From assembly GCA_047602305.1 (NCBI GenBank), contig JASGHO010000001.1:2728001-2792000 (forward strand): a stretch of DNA of 64,000 bases, written 5' to 3'. The stretch comes from Ancrocorticia sp047602305. Lineage in GTDB: Bacteria; Actinomycetota; Actinomycetes; Actinomycetales; Actinomycetaceae. The position numbers and the translations under genes are program-made. This document shows, one piece after another, positions 49,865 through 58,790 of this stretch (positions are counted from its first letter, which is position 1; each line of letters starts with the position of its first letter). The notes beneath the pieces were generated by a model. The model saw only the letters and a list, made by a program, of their open reading frames with translations. It searched no databases and had not been told where the DNA came from.

Positions 49865-50548
49865 TCAACCCAGCATTTCCTCTTCGGTGCCCGGCGTCGA
49901 GTCATGTGCGATTGCGATGCCGGTAACAAGGAAGGTCATGCGGCGAGCAACCGACACCGCGTGATCGCCGTAGCGCTCCAGGAAGCGGCCAAGCAGCACC
50001 ACGTCAACGACCTCCTGGCGCGACAAGCGATTCGTCTCGTCGAGCACCAGGTCGAACGACTGGCGATGGTAATCGTCCAGGATCTCGTCGTCGTCCTCAA
50101 TCTCCTTGGCGAGAGCCAAGTCCTGGGTTTCGACGAGCTGGGACACCTTCTTGCCCACGGCGGCGGCCTGGTCGGCCATCTTGGTGAGCAGGTCGTAGGC
50201 GGCACCATCGGTGGCGGTGTGGGGGAAGCGCCCGCGTGCGATGTAGGCGACGTGGCGGGCGAGATCGCCCATGCGCTCCAAAGTGGCAGCTAGGCGCATG
50301 GCCGAGACGACGGTGCGCAGGTCACCGGCAACCGGTGCCTGGCGAGCGAGGAGCGAAATACCCATTTCGTCCACGTTGCGCTCGAGGAAGTCAATATGGT
50401 GGTCGGCGTCGATAACAGATTCGGCCAGTGCCAGATTGGCGTCCTTGAGGGAGGCCGCGGCGCGCTTCATGGCGTTGGCCGCCTCGCGCGCCTGCAACTT
50501 CAGGGTGTCCTCCAAGAGAGACATTTCCTTACGGAATTCGTGACGCAT
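49865..50548 (-). CDS. phoU: Phosphate signalling protein PhoU
   Basis: A 227-residue protein of two tandem three-helix PhoU repeats (about 5-110 and 120-215), each with the acidic metal-binding D/E pattern, for example ATLERMGDLARHVAYIA and LLGRFLERYGDHAVSVARR. It links the phosphate importer to the sensor kinase and damps the phosphate response. ATG at 50,548 has AAGGAGCAGG upstream. It is divergent from senX3. Confidence 0.95.
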   Translation of the reverse strand: MRHEFRKEMSLLEDTLKLQAREAANAMKRAAASLKDANLALAESVIDADHHIDFLERNVDEMGISLLARQAPVAGDLRTVVSAMRLAATLERMGDLARHVAYIARGRFPHTATDGAAYDLLTKMADQAAAVGKKVSQLVETQDLALAKEIEDDDEILDDYHRQSFDLVLDETNRLSRQEVVDVVLLGRFLERYGDHAVSVARRMTFLVTGIAIAHDSTPGTEEEMLG

Positions 50549-50674
50549 CCTGCTCCTTGAATCCAAGTTCGTTTCCCGCTTCTAATCGGAATTGCGCCTC
50601 GCGTGCGAGAGTCCGTGAGACAGCGTAATGGGTCAGTGGCATCATGCCACCGACTCCTACACCGTAATGCCCAG

Positions 50675-50706
50675 ATGTGAACGTGTCCCGGGCCTTTGGT
50701 GAACAT
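50675..50706. promoter_or_regulatory. PHO-box-like direct repeats between phoU and senX3
   Basis: GTGAAC occurs at 50,677-50,682 and 50,699-50,704, exactly 22 bp apart, that is two 11-bp units with a degenerate middle unit. The 11-bp spacing and the GTGAAC core (reverse of GTTCAC) match actinobacterial PhoP/RegX3-type PHO boxes. Confidence 0.5.
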
Positions 50707-50765
50707 TAGGCAAAATCGGCCGCACGATTTGTTGCGAGTATTCTCCAGCATCGTAAGCTGGAACC

Positions 50766-52019
50766 ATGTCATTGGGCGTTCAACTGTTCGCGGCGGCGAT
50801 CCTCGGCCTCTTCGTGGGGGTCTGGTCCACTGCCGCCTTTTTCCTCTCGGAGCGCGCACGCCACCGCGATATCATCGTTTCCGAAACAACCGAGGAAGAG
50901 GTCGCAGCGAACCCTGTTCTTGAGGCGCTACCGCAGTCCCACATCATCGTCGACCGCGAAGGAGTTGTCCTTCAGGCCTCCACCCGCGCCTACTCGTACG
51001 GCATCGTGTACGAGGACGAAATTGTGCGCGCCGAGTTTGCCCGCATCGTTGAAGATACCCGTGCCGACGGCCTCATCCATGTCGAAGAAGTCCGCATGAG
51101 CCGCTCGATGCTGGAAGAGCGGCTGGAATCGCGCCTCCTCGTACGCTCCGCCCCGATGAGCGGCGGCCGCGTCCTCGTCCTGTTCGAGGACAACACCGCC
51201 AAACTCCGCCTCGAAGAAACCCGCCGCGATTTCACCGCGAACGTCTCGCACGAACTGAAAACCCCGGTCGGCGCAATTTCACTGCTCGCCGAAACGATCG
51301 AGGACAGCGCCGACGACGCCGAAGCCGTCCGCCACTTCTCCCGCCAGCTTGCGAAAGAATCCACGCGGCTCGGCCAACTGGTCCAGGAGATCATCCAGCT
51401 CTCGCGCCTCCAGGAGGGGGACGCCTTTTCCACCTCCGAGTTGGTATCGATCGACGACGTCGTGTCCGAAGCCCTCGACCGCACCCGAATCACCGCTGCC
51501 GATCGCGAAGTTCCGCTGGTCTCCGGGGGCGTCAAGGACCTCATGGTGTACGGGGACAAAGCCATGCTCACCACCGCCGTGCGCAACCTCCTGGACAACG
51601 CGGTGCGCTACTCGCGGCCCTATGGGCGAGTGTCCGTCGGAGTCTCCACACACGATGGGCTGGTGTCCATCGCCGTCGTCGATCAGGGTGAAGGAATCCC
51701 GCAAGAAGTACGTGAGAGGGTCTTCGAGCGGTTCTATCGCGGGGACAAAGCGCGCTCGCGGGAAACCGGCGGAACCGGCCTCGGCCTGTCCATCGTCAAA
51801 CACATCATCGCCGACCACGGCGGACGCGTGAACCTGTGGAGCGAACCCGGCAAGGGCTCAACCTTCACCATTCTTCTTCCGGAGGCGCACGTGCCCTCCG
51901 GCTCCCCTGCGCCAGCTCCGATTGGACCCGCGCGCAAACTGCCGGTTATTACTACTGGCGCTTCGCCGTCGTCGTCGGCTATCGCAAACGGCGCCAACAG
52001 ACCCCAGACAACCAAGTAA
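50766..52019 (+). CDS. senX3: Sensor histidine kinase SenX3 (phosphate starvation)
   Basis: A 417-residue membrane sensor kinase. One transmembrane helix (LFAAAILGLFVGVWSTAAFFL, about 7-27) is followed by a PAS-like domain (about 55-145). The dimerisation/phosphoacceptor domain has ANVSHELKTPVGAI (His162). The ATPase domain has NLLDNAVRYS, VVDQGEGIP, RETGGTGLGLSIVKHI and GSTFTILLP. A short Pro/Ala tail ends it. The response regulator gene follows 8 bp later. Confidence 0.94.
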   Translation: MSLGVQLFAAAILGLFVGVWSTAAFFLSERARHRDIIVSETTEEEVAANPVLEALPQSHIIVDREGVVLQASTRAYSYGIVYEDEIVRAEFARIVEDTRADGLIHVEEVRMSRSMLEERLESRLLVRSAPMSGGRVLVLFEDNTAKLRLEETRRDFTANVSHELKTPVGAISLLAETIEDSADDAEAVRHFSRQLAKESTRLGQLVQEIIQLSRLQEGDAFSTSELVSIDDVVSEALDRTRITAADREVPLVSGGVKDLMVYGDKAMLTTAVRNLLDNAVRYSRPYGRVSVGVSTHDGLVSIAVVDQGEGIPQEVRERVFERFYRGDKARSRETGGTGLGLSIVKHIIADHGGRVNLWSEPGKGSTFTILLPEAHVPSGSPAPAPIGPARKLPVITTGASPSSSAIANGANRPQTTK

Positions 52020-52027
52020 GGACAGAC

Positions 52028-52723
52028 ATGCCGCAGATTCTTGTGGTGGATGACGAACCTGTTTTCCGCGATACTCTCGCCTTCAACCTTCGCCGCGACG
52101 GCTTTGACGTGGCGACGGCGGCCGACGGGCTGTCCGCTGTGGAGGCCTTCCACAAGACGGAACCGGACCTGATTCTGCTTGATCTCATGCTGCCGGGGAT
52201 CTCCGGTATCGAGGTGTGCAAGCGGGTGCGCGAGGTCTCCAGCGTGCCGATCATCATGGTGACGGCCAAAGATGACGAGATCGACAAGGTCGTGGGGCTC
52301 GAAGTGGGGGCGGACGACTACCTCACCAAGCCCTACTCCTACCGCGAACTGCTCGCGCGCATCCGGGCCGTGCTGCGGCGCGCGAAAGCGGACGTTCCCG
52401 CGCCGGAAACGAGCGAGGTGCTGCGCGCGGGGCGCATCGAAATGGATACCGAAGCGCACGTGGTTCGGGTAGCTGGCAAGAAAACCAAGATGCCGCTGCG
52501 TGAGTTCGAACTGCTGCAGATGTTCCTGGAGAATCCCGACCGAGTGCTCACGCGCAACCAGATTCTCGACCGCATTTGGGGACTCAACTACATCGGGGAC
52601 ACCAAGACGCTGGACGTGCACGTCAAGCGGATTCGCTCCAAGATCGAGGAGGACCCGTCCAACCCGACGGCGCTGGTGACCGTGCGCGGGCTGGGGTACA
52701 AGCTGGTGTCCGTGGCGGAGTAG
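52028..52723 (+). CDS. regX3: Response regulator RegX3
   Basis: A 231-residue OmpR-type regulator. The receiver domain has VVDDE, phosphoacceptor Asp52 in ILLDLMLPG, the switch Thr in MVTAKDD and Lys in YLTKPYSYREL. The C-terminal winged helix has LREFELLQMFLENPDRVLTRNQIL and DVHVKRIRSKIEEDP. TAAGGACAGAC precedes the ATG at 52,028. It probably binds the PHO-box-like site and regulates phosphate uptake genes elsewhere. Confidence 0.95.
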   Translation: MPQILVVDDEPVFRDTLAFNLRRDGFDVATAADGLSAVEAFHKTEPDLILLDLMLPGISGIEVCKRVREVSSVPIIMVTAKDDEIDKVVGLEVGADDYLTKPYSYRELLARIRAVLRRAKADVPAPETSEVLRAGRIEMDTEAHVVRVAGKKTKMPLREFELLQMFLENPDRVLTRNQILDRIWGLNYIGDTKTLDVHVKRIRSKIEEDPSNPTALVTVRGLGYKLVSVAE

Positions 52724-52728
52724 GCGGT

Positions 52729-52786
52729 GGTGGCTGCGGTGACTGGGTGGCCGTGGCGGCTGCGGTGACTGGGTGGCCGTGGCGGC
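52729..52786. repeat. Short tandem repeat after regX3 (26-bp unit, twice)
   Basis: Two nearly perfect copies of a Gly/Trp-codon-like GC-rich unit containing GGCTGCGGTGACTGGGTGGC lie just past the regX3 stop. Confidence 0.8.
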
Positions 52787-53007
52787 TGGGTATCTGTGGG
52801 TACTGGGCCGGTGTGGACGTGCGTTGTGTGGACGTGAGGCGCGGACGTGAGGTGCGGACGCCGTCGTTGAATAGGGGACTTACGCGGTCGGAAGGGCAGG
52901 TAACCTGCGGTTCAGCTAAAGGCTCAGGCGCGAAAATCTGACCCTATACCGGCCGTGATAGAATATCTGACTAGTACACCCAATCGCGACGAAGGGGCCT
53001 AGTCCAC

Positions 53008-53580
53008 ATGGCTTTCACAATCGGCGAGACAGTCGTCTATCCTCACCACGGTGCTGCGTACATCGAGGATATTTCCACCAAGAAGATTCGTGGAGAGGAA
53101 AAGCTCTACTTGACGCTGCGAGTCATGCAGGGCGATCTCGTCATTCAGGTTCCCGCTGACAAGGTTGAGGATGTCGGCGTGCGCGATGTCTCCAACGATA
53201 AGCAGCTGGAAAACGTTTTTAATGTTCTGCGCGCGGAGCACATCGAGGAGCCGTCCAACTGGTCGCGCCGCTTCAAGGCGAACAGTGAGAAGCTCACGTC
53301 CGGTGATGTTATTAAGGTTGCCGAGGTCGTTCGTGACCTGACGCGCCGCGTCTCCGATCGTCATCTTTCCGCTGGTGAGAAGCGCATGCTTTCCCAGGCC
53401 CGCCAGATTCTCGGATCCGAGGTTGCCCTGGCCCGCGATGTCGAGGAAGAGGAAGCGCTCGCGCTTCTCGATGAGATCCTTGCCGAGGCCATCGGCCTGA
53501 CGGCTTCCGAGGCAGTCGAAGGCGCTGATGAGGTTGAGGGTTCCGACGAGGTTGAAGGCGTCGAGGCCGAAGAGGCTTAA
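53008..53580 (+). CDS. carD: CarD-family transcription factor
   Basis: An RNA polymerase-binding activator that stabilises open promoter complexes, broadly needed in actinobacteria. 190 residues: the Tudor-like RNAP-interaction domain (about 1-55, FTIGETVVYPHHGAAYIEDI), the helical DNA-binding domain (about 65-155, with NWSRRFKANSEKLTSGD and the tryptophan that wedges the -10 edge), and an acidic Glu/Val/Ala tail. ispD and ispF lie downstream, as in mycobacteria. Confidence 0.96.
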   Translation: MAFTIGETVVYPHHGAAYIEDISTKKIRGEEKLYLTLRVMQGDLVIQVPADKVEDVGVRDVSNDKQLENVFNVLRAEHIEEPSNWSRRFKANSEKLTSGDVIKVAEVVRDLTRRVSDRHLSAGEKRMLSQARQILGSEVALARDVEEEEALALLDEILAEAIGLTASEAVEGADEVEGSDEVEGVEAEEA

Positions 53581-53586
53581 GTCTCA

Positions 53587-53617
53587 GGGCTTAGTGCTTA
53601 GTGCTTAGTGCTTAGGG
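53587..53617. repeat. Heptanucleotide tandem repeat (GCTTAGT), about four copies
   Basis: GGGCTTAGT followed by further GCTTAGT units directly after the carD stop codon. Confidence 0.9.
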
Positions 53618-53665
53618 CGCGCCGATTCTGAAGGTGTCCCGGCAAAGCTTGATGAGTTGATGGGG

Positions 53666-53707
53666 TCGGCCCCGGGTGGTAGTTGTGCCACTCGGGGCCG
53701 ATTTTTT
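53666..53707 (+). terminator. Terminator of carD
   Basis: TCGGCCCCG and CGGGGCCGA pair, with an inner GTGG/CCAC extension, followed by TTTTTT. Confidence 0.9.
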
Positions 53708-53708
53708 G

Positions 53709-53758
<50 letters not shown>

Positions 53759-53808
53759 TCGTCGTGACGAGTAGGCGCGGCGCGCGATCTTCGCATAGTC
53801 TGAACGCT

Positions 53809-54534
53809 ATGAGCGTTGTAGCTGTCATCGCGGGTGCCGGGAGCGGCACCCGCCTTGGTTCCCGCAGTCCGAAAGCATTGGTGCTGCTCGGCGGGGAACC
53901 GTTATTGGTCCATGCGGTCCGATCCATGGTTGAGTCCGGCGTGATTGATGCCTGCGTTGTCACTGCTCCGGCCGACGACGTCGTCACGTTCCAGGACGTT
54001 CTGGAGCGGGCGGGGTTGGAGGCTCGTGTGGTTGCGGGCGGGGTGAGCAGGCAGGCGTCGGTGGCGGCAGGGCTTGATGCCGCAGGTGACGCCGAGTTTG
54101 TCCTTATCCATGACGCGGCCCGCGCGCTCACTCCGGTGGAGCAGATTCGTGGGGTAGTAGCGGCGTTGCATGCTGGGCATCCGGCGGTGGTTCCGGCGTT
54201 GCCGGTGGTGGACACCATCAAACGTGTGGGGCCGGTTGCGACGGACGGCACCGAGCCGGTGTTGGAGACGTTGGATCGTGGGGCGCTGCGCGGCATGCAG
54301 ACGCCGCAGGGTTTCCCGATGGCGGTTATTCGTGAGGCACATCGGCAGTTCGCGGCGTCCGCCGCGAACGAGGCTGAGTCCGCGCCAGACGACGCCTTCT
54401 TGGTGGAGGCCGCAGGACTTCCCGTGGTGCTGGTACCCGGCAGCGAGTTGGCCATGAAAGTGACGCGGCCGTTGGATCTGCGGATCGCAGAACTGCTGCT
54501 GGAGGATCTTTCTCCACGCAATGATGTGGATTAG
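53809..54534 (+). CDS. ispD: 2-C-methyl-D-erythritol 4-phosphate cytidylyltransferase
   Basis: Third enzyme of the MEP isoprenoid pathway, joining MEP and CTP. 241 residues with the nucleotide motif AVIAGAGSGTRLGSRSPKALVLLGG, LIHDAARALTPVEQI, the substrate region VVDTIKRV and LRGMQTPQGFP, and KVTRPLDLRIAE at the end. ATG at 53,809 fits the conserved start; no ribosome binding site is seen, so it may be leaderless. ispF follows after 176 bp. Confidence 0.95.
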   Translation: MSVVAVIAGAGSGTRLGSRSPKALVLLGGEPLLVHAVRSMVESGVIDACVVTAPADDVVTFQDVLERAGLEARVVAGGVSRQASVAAGLDAAGDAEFVLIHDAARALTPVEQIRGVVAALHAGHPAVVPALPVVDTIKRVGPVATDGTEPVLETLDRGALRGMQTPQGFPMAVIREAHRQFAASAANEAESAPDDAFLVEAAGLPVVLVPGSELAMKVTRPLDLRIAELLLEDLSPRNDVD

Positions 54535-54586
54535 GACAGTGATTCCGTGGTTCTTTCGAAAGGGCGCTGCAAATAGCCGCCTATAT

Positions 54587-54620
54587 GTTACCGGCCTGCC
54601 ATATATGGCACGCCGGTAAC
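54587..54620. promoter_or_regulatory. 34-bp near-perfect palindrome between ispD and ispF
   Basis: GTTACCGGC (54,587-54,595) and GCCGGTAAC (54,612-54,620) flank the perfect 14-bp palindrome TGCCATATATGGCA; only one position breaks the symmetry. There is no T-run, so an operator or a cruciform element is more likely than a terminator. Confidence 0.7.
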
Positions 54621-54710
54621 GCACAGGGCGTTGTTTGCATCGAACAGTGTGAATAGCTGGCTACGAGTGAGAAGGTTGTTGCCGGCGAACGTATGAGGAG
54701 TGGATGAGTA

Positions 54711-55184
54711 ATGGATATTCGTGTGGGGACTGGCGTGGACGTGCACGCATATTCGGAGGATCTGGAGCGTGTTCTTTGGCTTGCATGCCTGGAATGGCCG
54801 GGAGAGCGGGCACTCGAAGGCCACTCGGATGCTGATGTTGCTGCCCATGCCGCCTGCGATGCCGTGTTGATTGCCTCCGGCGTGGGTGACCTCGGGACTG
54901 TCTTCGGGACGGATCGGCCCGAGTGGTCGGGGGCGTCGGGATCGGCGCTGCTCGGCGAGGCGGTGCGCTTGGTGCGCGCTGACGGCTGGGAAATCTCGAA
55001 TATTTCCATTCAGATCATCAGTCAGCGCCCACGTTTCCTACCACGTAAGGCGGAGGCTGAGGCGGCGATGAGTGAGGTAGCGGGCGCACCTGTGTCCGTT
55101 AGTGCCACCACCACGGATCATCTGGGTTTCACCGGCCGCAGTGAGGGAATGGCCGCGATCGCCACGGCCCTCGTCACGCGGTAG
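54711..55184 (+). CDS. ispF: 2-C-methyl-D-erythritol 2,4-cyclodiphosphate synthase
   Basis: Fifth enzyme of the MEP pathway, releasing CMP and forming the cyclic diphosphate. 157 residues with the zinc site in RVGTGVDVHAY and GHSDADVAAHAACDA, DLGTVFGTDRPEW, and the cap SVSATTTDHLGFTGRSEGMAAIA. The stop codon area overlaps the end of the convergent ABC ATPase gene by 11 bases. Confidence 0.95.
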   Translation: MDIRVGTGVDVHAYSEDLERVLWLACLEWPGERALEGHSDADVAAHAACDAVLIASGVGDLGTVFGTDRPEWSGASGSALLGEAVRLVRADGWEISNISIQIISQRPRFLPRKAEAEAAMSEVAGAPVSVSATTTDHLGFTGRSEGMAAIATALVTR

Positions 55185-56889
55185 GTTCCGTGGGATGCAG
55201 CTCCGGGCCCTCGCTACCGGGTTCCAATCGAAGGTGTGAGTCCGCGAACTCGTTCAGCATGAACTGATCATGGGAGATGAGCAGCGCCCCGATACCACGT
55301 TCGTGCACCGTGTCTCGAATCCATGCGAGCACACCGCTGGCGGTGTCCTCATCCAGCATGGTGGTGATCTCGTCGAGTACCAGGTAGTCCGGTTGCAGTG
55401 CTAGTGCTCGGGCGATGCAGGCGCGCTGGAGTTCGCCTCCCGAAACCTGATGTGGATGCCGGCGCAGGAGTTCGGCGGGCAGACCACACCACGCCGCTGC
55501 CTCCTCGCCGCGGATGTTGAGTCCGGCCAGTCGGGCGGGCAGCTCGATTGCCTGAGCCAAAGTCATACGTGGGTCCATAGCTGTGAAAGGCTGCTGGGAC
55601 ACCCACCCGACCCGGCGGCGCACCGCCGGTGCCAGCGCCAATCCGGCGTCGGCCAGCACCTGACCGTCAAGTTCAACGTTGCCTTCGTCCGGGGCTTCTA
55701 GCAGCGCCATCATGGACGCCATGGTGGATTTACCCACCCCGGAAGGGCCGGAGAGGCCCACGATATGGCCGCGCGGAATCTCCAGTGAGAGGTCGCGGAT
55801 GATCTCATAGCCTCCCAGTATGCGAGTCACCCGACATGCCGAGAGCTGTGTCTCGGGCGTTACGGGAACCGTGGCAAATGAGCGGTGGGAACGGCGAGCC
55901 GACGGTAGCAGGGCACGCGGATCTCCGTGCGCAGTCACGGCACCATCTGTGAGTACGGTGACCACATCGCCGTAGCGGCGGGCAAGTTCGGCGTCGTGAG
56001 TGATGAGCAGGACGGCATGGCCACTGTGGGCGAAACTCGCCAAGGTCTTGACGATGGTGTCGGCTGACTCCGGGTCAAGACCCGTTGTTGGTTCATCTGC
56101 GAGAAGAATGGGCGGGTGCCCCACCATGGCTGCCACCAGTCCGAGGCGGCTCAGCTGACCCCCGGAGAGCTGATGTGGGTAACGGCCGAGCCATTCGGGT
56201 TCGCCGCCGCAGGTCCAACATAGCTCGCGAAGATGCTGTTCGCGGTCGGCGCTGGTGAGGTGCGGATGGGAGGGCAACAACCTGGGTCCCCGGGTGGAGG
56301 CGCGAAGGACTTCTCTTAGCTGCGTGCCGATTTTGCTGGTGGCGCTGAAAGCGGTGACGGATCCTTGAGTGGTGGTTCCGATGATGCGCCCCAGAACCTG
56401 AGAGCGAAAGGCCCTGGCGGAGAGCGTGGTGAGATCCCAGCGCTTGGTTCCGCAGAGGAGATCAATGGCGCCACTCACCGTGGCCGATCGTGGGAGGGTT
56501 CCGGTCAGTGCATGGATGAGGGTTGATTTGCCTGCCCCGGACGGCCCGAGAAGCACGTGGAGGGTTCCTGGCTCGATGTCGAGGTCCACCCCCGCGAGCA
56601 CGGGCTTCCCGTCATAGCTGACAGTGAGGTTCTCTACCTTCAGATGCGCCTGTTCATGATCCTGTTCAACCGACACCGCCCCGCGAACCGGCACTGTCTC
56701 ACCAGCTGATTCCGCTTCGCCAGTCGGCACCGACTGCGCACCTGTCGCCACCTGTCCACTAACGACGGTCTGTCCATCCGCCATAGCGTCTCCACCTATC
56801 ACGGCGTCTCCAGCCAGCACCGACCGACCAGCCGACGACACCTCTCCACCCGGCACCACTCGTTCAGACGAAGCAACGCGTTTACCCAT
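55174..56889 (-). CDS. Fused dual ATPase of an Opp/Dpp/Nik-type importer
   Basis: Two nucleotide-binding domains in one 571-residue chain, equivalent to fused DppD and DppF. ATG at 56,889 has AAGGAG upstream and overlaps the permease by eight bases. Residues about 2-72 are a Val/Ser/Gly/Ala-rich low-complexity leader. Domain 1 (about 78-320) has GPSGAGKSTL, HQLSGGQLSRLGLVAAMV and LLADEPTTGLD. Domain 2 (about 340-560) has GPSGVGKST, HQVSGGELQRACIARAL and LVLDEITTMLD, where the usual P of DEPT is replaced by I. Its location next to urease suggests nickel import. Confidence 0.92.
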   Translation of the reverse strand: MGKRVASSERVVPGGEVSSAGRSVLAGDAVIGGDAMADGQTVVSGQVATGAQSVPTGEAESAGETVPVRGAVSVEQDHEQAHLKVENLTVSYDGKPVLAGVDLDIEPGTLHVLLGPSGAGKSTLIHALTGTLPRSATVSGAIDLLCGTKRWDLTTLSARAFRSQVLGRIIGTTTQGSVTAFSATSKIGTQLREVLRASTRGPRLLPSHPHLTSADREQHLRELCWTCGGEPEWLGRYPHQLSGGQLSRLGLVAAMVGHPPILLADEPTTGLDPESADTIVKTLASFAHSGHAVLLITHDAELARRYGDVVTVLTDGAVTAHGDPRALLPSARRSHRSFATVPVTPETQLSACRVTRILGGYEIIRDLSLEIPRGHIVGLSGPSGVGKSTMASMMALLEAPDEGNVELDGQVLADAGLALAPAVRRRVGWVSQQPFTAMDPRMTLAQAIELPARLAGLNIRGEEAAAWCGLPAELLRRHPHQVSGGELQRACIARALALQPDYLVLDEITTMLDEDTASGVLAWIRDTVHERGIGALLISHDQFMLNEFADSHLRLEPGSEGPELHPTEPTA

Positions 56890-57760
56890 GATGGGACTCC
56901 TTGGAACTGATGATCCCGGTGATCGCCACGGTGGTGGCGACCAGCAGACCCGCGGGGGCGGCCAGCGTCCACCAGTTGCCGGTGAGGAGTGCTTGCTGGC
57001 CGAGGTTGACGAGCGAACCGAGGGAGGGCTGATGCGGCGGCAGGCCCAGCCCCAGGAAGGTGAGGGTGGATTCGTGCCAGATGGCATGGGGAATGAGGAG
57101 GCCAAAGGCAACGGACACTTGATGGATGAGCCGCGGGAGTGCGTGGTATCGCAGCAGTTGAGTGCGGGTGAAGCCTTGAGAGATGGCGGCCCGGTAGTGG
57201 TCGCTTACGGAGATGGAGAGGATTTCGGCCCTCGTCAATCGCGCGCTTTGTGGCCAGTGGGTCAATCCGACCACCATGATGATGGCGAGAAGCGATCCGC
57301 GGAAGGTGGCCGCAATGACGATGCCAATCAACAGGTGGGGCAGCGAATTGAAGCCGTCAACAACGCGCATCACCCAGCGGTCGAAACGTCCCCCAATCAC
57401 ACCGCACGCCAGCCCTACGAGCGATCCCAGCACGATGGCGCTCAACGCCCCGGCGAGCGCCACCAGAATCGATATCCGCAGGCCGTAGGCGCAGCGGATG
57501 AAGAGATCACGTCCGGCGAGATCAGTGCCGAACAGGTGCGCCAGCGACGGCGCCTGGGCCCCGGTTTGATAGGAAACGTCGGTCAACGGAACCGTGTTGA
57601 GGAAGGGCACCAGGCCAACGTAAAGCACCAGGGCAAGCAGCAGAATCGCGAAGAAGGGGCGACGCCACGATCGCGGAAGAAGCCTGCCACCACGGGCAAA
57701 CACACGAGAACCACGCCGCCAGCCCCCGCGCCACACAACGGGTGCAACACTAGAGCTCAC
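56882..57760 (-). CDS. Importer permease, DppC/NikC-like
   Basis: GTG at 57,760 follows GAGGACTGATCCCA and overlaps the upstream permease by 11 bases, giving 292 residues; the frame to 57,790 opens with an unsupported TTG. About six transmembrane helices are seen, with the N-terminal HLFGTDLAGRDLFIRCAYGLR typical of DppC-type permeases and the EAA-like loop HYRAAISQGFTRTQLLRYHALP that contacts the ATPase. Confidence 0.92.
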   Translation of the reverse strand: MSSSVAPVVWRGGWRRGSRVFARGGRLLPRSWRRPFFAILLLALVLYVGLVPFLNTVPLTDVSYQTGAQAPSLAHLFGTDLAGRDLFIRCAYGLRISILVALAGALSAIVLGSLVGLACGVIGGRFDRWVMRVVDGFNSLPHLLIGIVIAATFRGSLLAIIMVVGLTHWPQSARLTRAEILSISVSDHYRAAISQGFTRTQLLRYHALPRLIHQVSVAFGLLIPHAIWHESTLTFLGLGLPPHQPSLGSLVNLGQQALLTGNWWTLAAPAGLLVATTVAITGIISSKESHHG

Positions 57761-58790
57761 TGGGATCAGTCCTCGGGTCAAGCCAGACAAGTGCGAGATC
57801 GGCCAGCAGGCCGCCCACCAACGCCATGGCGGCCAGCAGCATGGAAACCACGCCGAGAAGAGGGAAGTCCTGCGCGAGGGCCGCGCTCACGAGCGATTGC
57901 CCGAGACCAGGCCAGGAAAAGATCTGTTCCACCAGAACCGAGCCAGCGATCACCTCGGTCATCCGCGCCCCGGCCACCGCCGTCACCGGGATCATCGCGC
58001 CCGGCAGAATATGGCGCGCAAAGACTCTCCATTCGGCAATGCCACGCAGCCGCGCCGCGCGAACACCGGCCGCACCGGACATCTCAACAAGGGCCCGGCG
58101 AAGATGCAGCGTCATCCAGGGCATCTGCCCAATGGCCACGGCACTTACCGGCAGCACCAGATGCCGCAGCGTGTCCGGCACACTTGCCGACACCCCCGGC
58201 GTCCCCGTGCCGCCGGAGGGTAGCAGGTGCAGGGTCAGCGAAAATACCGCGATGAGGCCCAGCCCAACAAGGAACGGCGGCATCCCCGCAAGCACCCACA
58301 TGAGCAGGTCGAGCGCGCGTGACACCACGTTGCGTGGATGCCGCGTTGCCGTAACAGCCAGCGGAATCGATACCAGGAATCCCACGGCGAGCCCCACGCT
58401 CATCAGCAGGAGCGTCCACGGAAGCCGCACCGCCACCACCTCGGCCACCGGCATCCGCGCGGACATCGAGTACCCGAGATCTCCCGTCACCAGGCCGCCG
58501 AGCCACATCAGCCACGTCTGCCACCAGGACTGCTGAAGCACGGCGCCCTCAATACCTTCGCGTCCCGCGCTGGTGATGAACTCGTCGCGCGATCCGAGAA
58601 AGGCAGCTGTCGGGTCCACCGGCGAGAGTGCGGCCAGCACAAACACCAGCAGGCTGAGTGCGATGAGTAGCGGGATCAGCCACCCGAGGCGCCGTGCCAC
58701 CATCCGCAGGCACTCTTGTGAACGACGACGTCGCCCCGCCAAACTCCCCGACACCCTCACCTGGGTGTGGATTGAAGTAGTCGCGCTCAT
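57750..58790 (-). CDS. Importer permease, DppB/NikB-like
   Basis: ATG at 58,790 overlaps the binding-protein stop (ATGA), giving 346 residues. The DppB-type N-terminal helix (RLGWLIPLLIALSLLVFVLAALSPVDP) and about six transmembrane segments are present, with the EAA-like loop GVRAARLRGIAEWRVFARHILPGAMIP. It pairs with the DppC-like permease downstream. Confidence 0.93.
   Translation of the reverse strand: MSATTSIHTQVRVSGSLAGRRRRSQECLRMVARRLGWLIPLLIALSLLVFVLAALSPVDPTAAFLGSRDEFITSAGREGIEGAVLQQSWWQTWLMWLGGLVTGDLGYSMSARMPVAEVVAVRLPWTLLLMSVGLAVGFLVSIPLAVTATRHPRNVVSRALDLLMWVLAGMPPFLVGLGLIAVFSLTLHLLPSGGTGTPGVSASVPDTLRHLVLPVSAVAIGQMPWMTLHLRRALVEMSGAAGVRAARLRGIAEWRVFARHILPGAMIPVTAVAGARMTEVIAGSVLVEQIFSWPGLGQSLVSAALAQDFPLLGVVSMLLAAMALVGGLLADLALVWLDPRTDPSEL

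Noticed and set aside
56888..58255. A 455-codon rightward frame opposite the importer permeases
   Set aside because: It is antisense to two clear permease genes, and its Arg/Pro/Gln/His-rich composition is typical of an antisense shadow.
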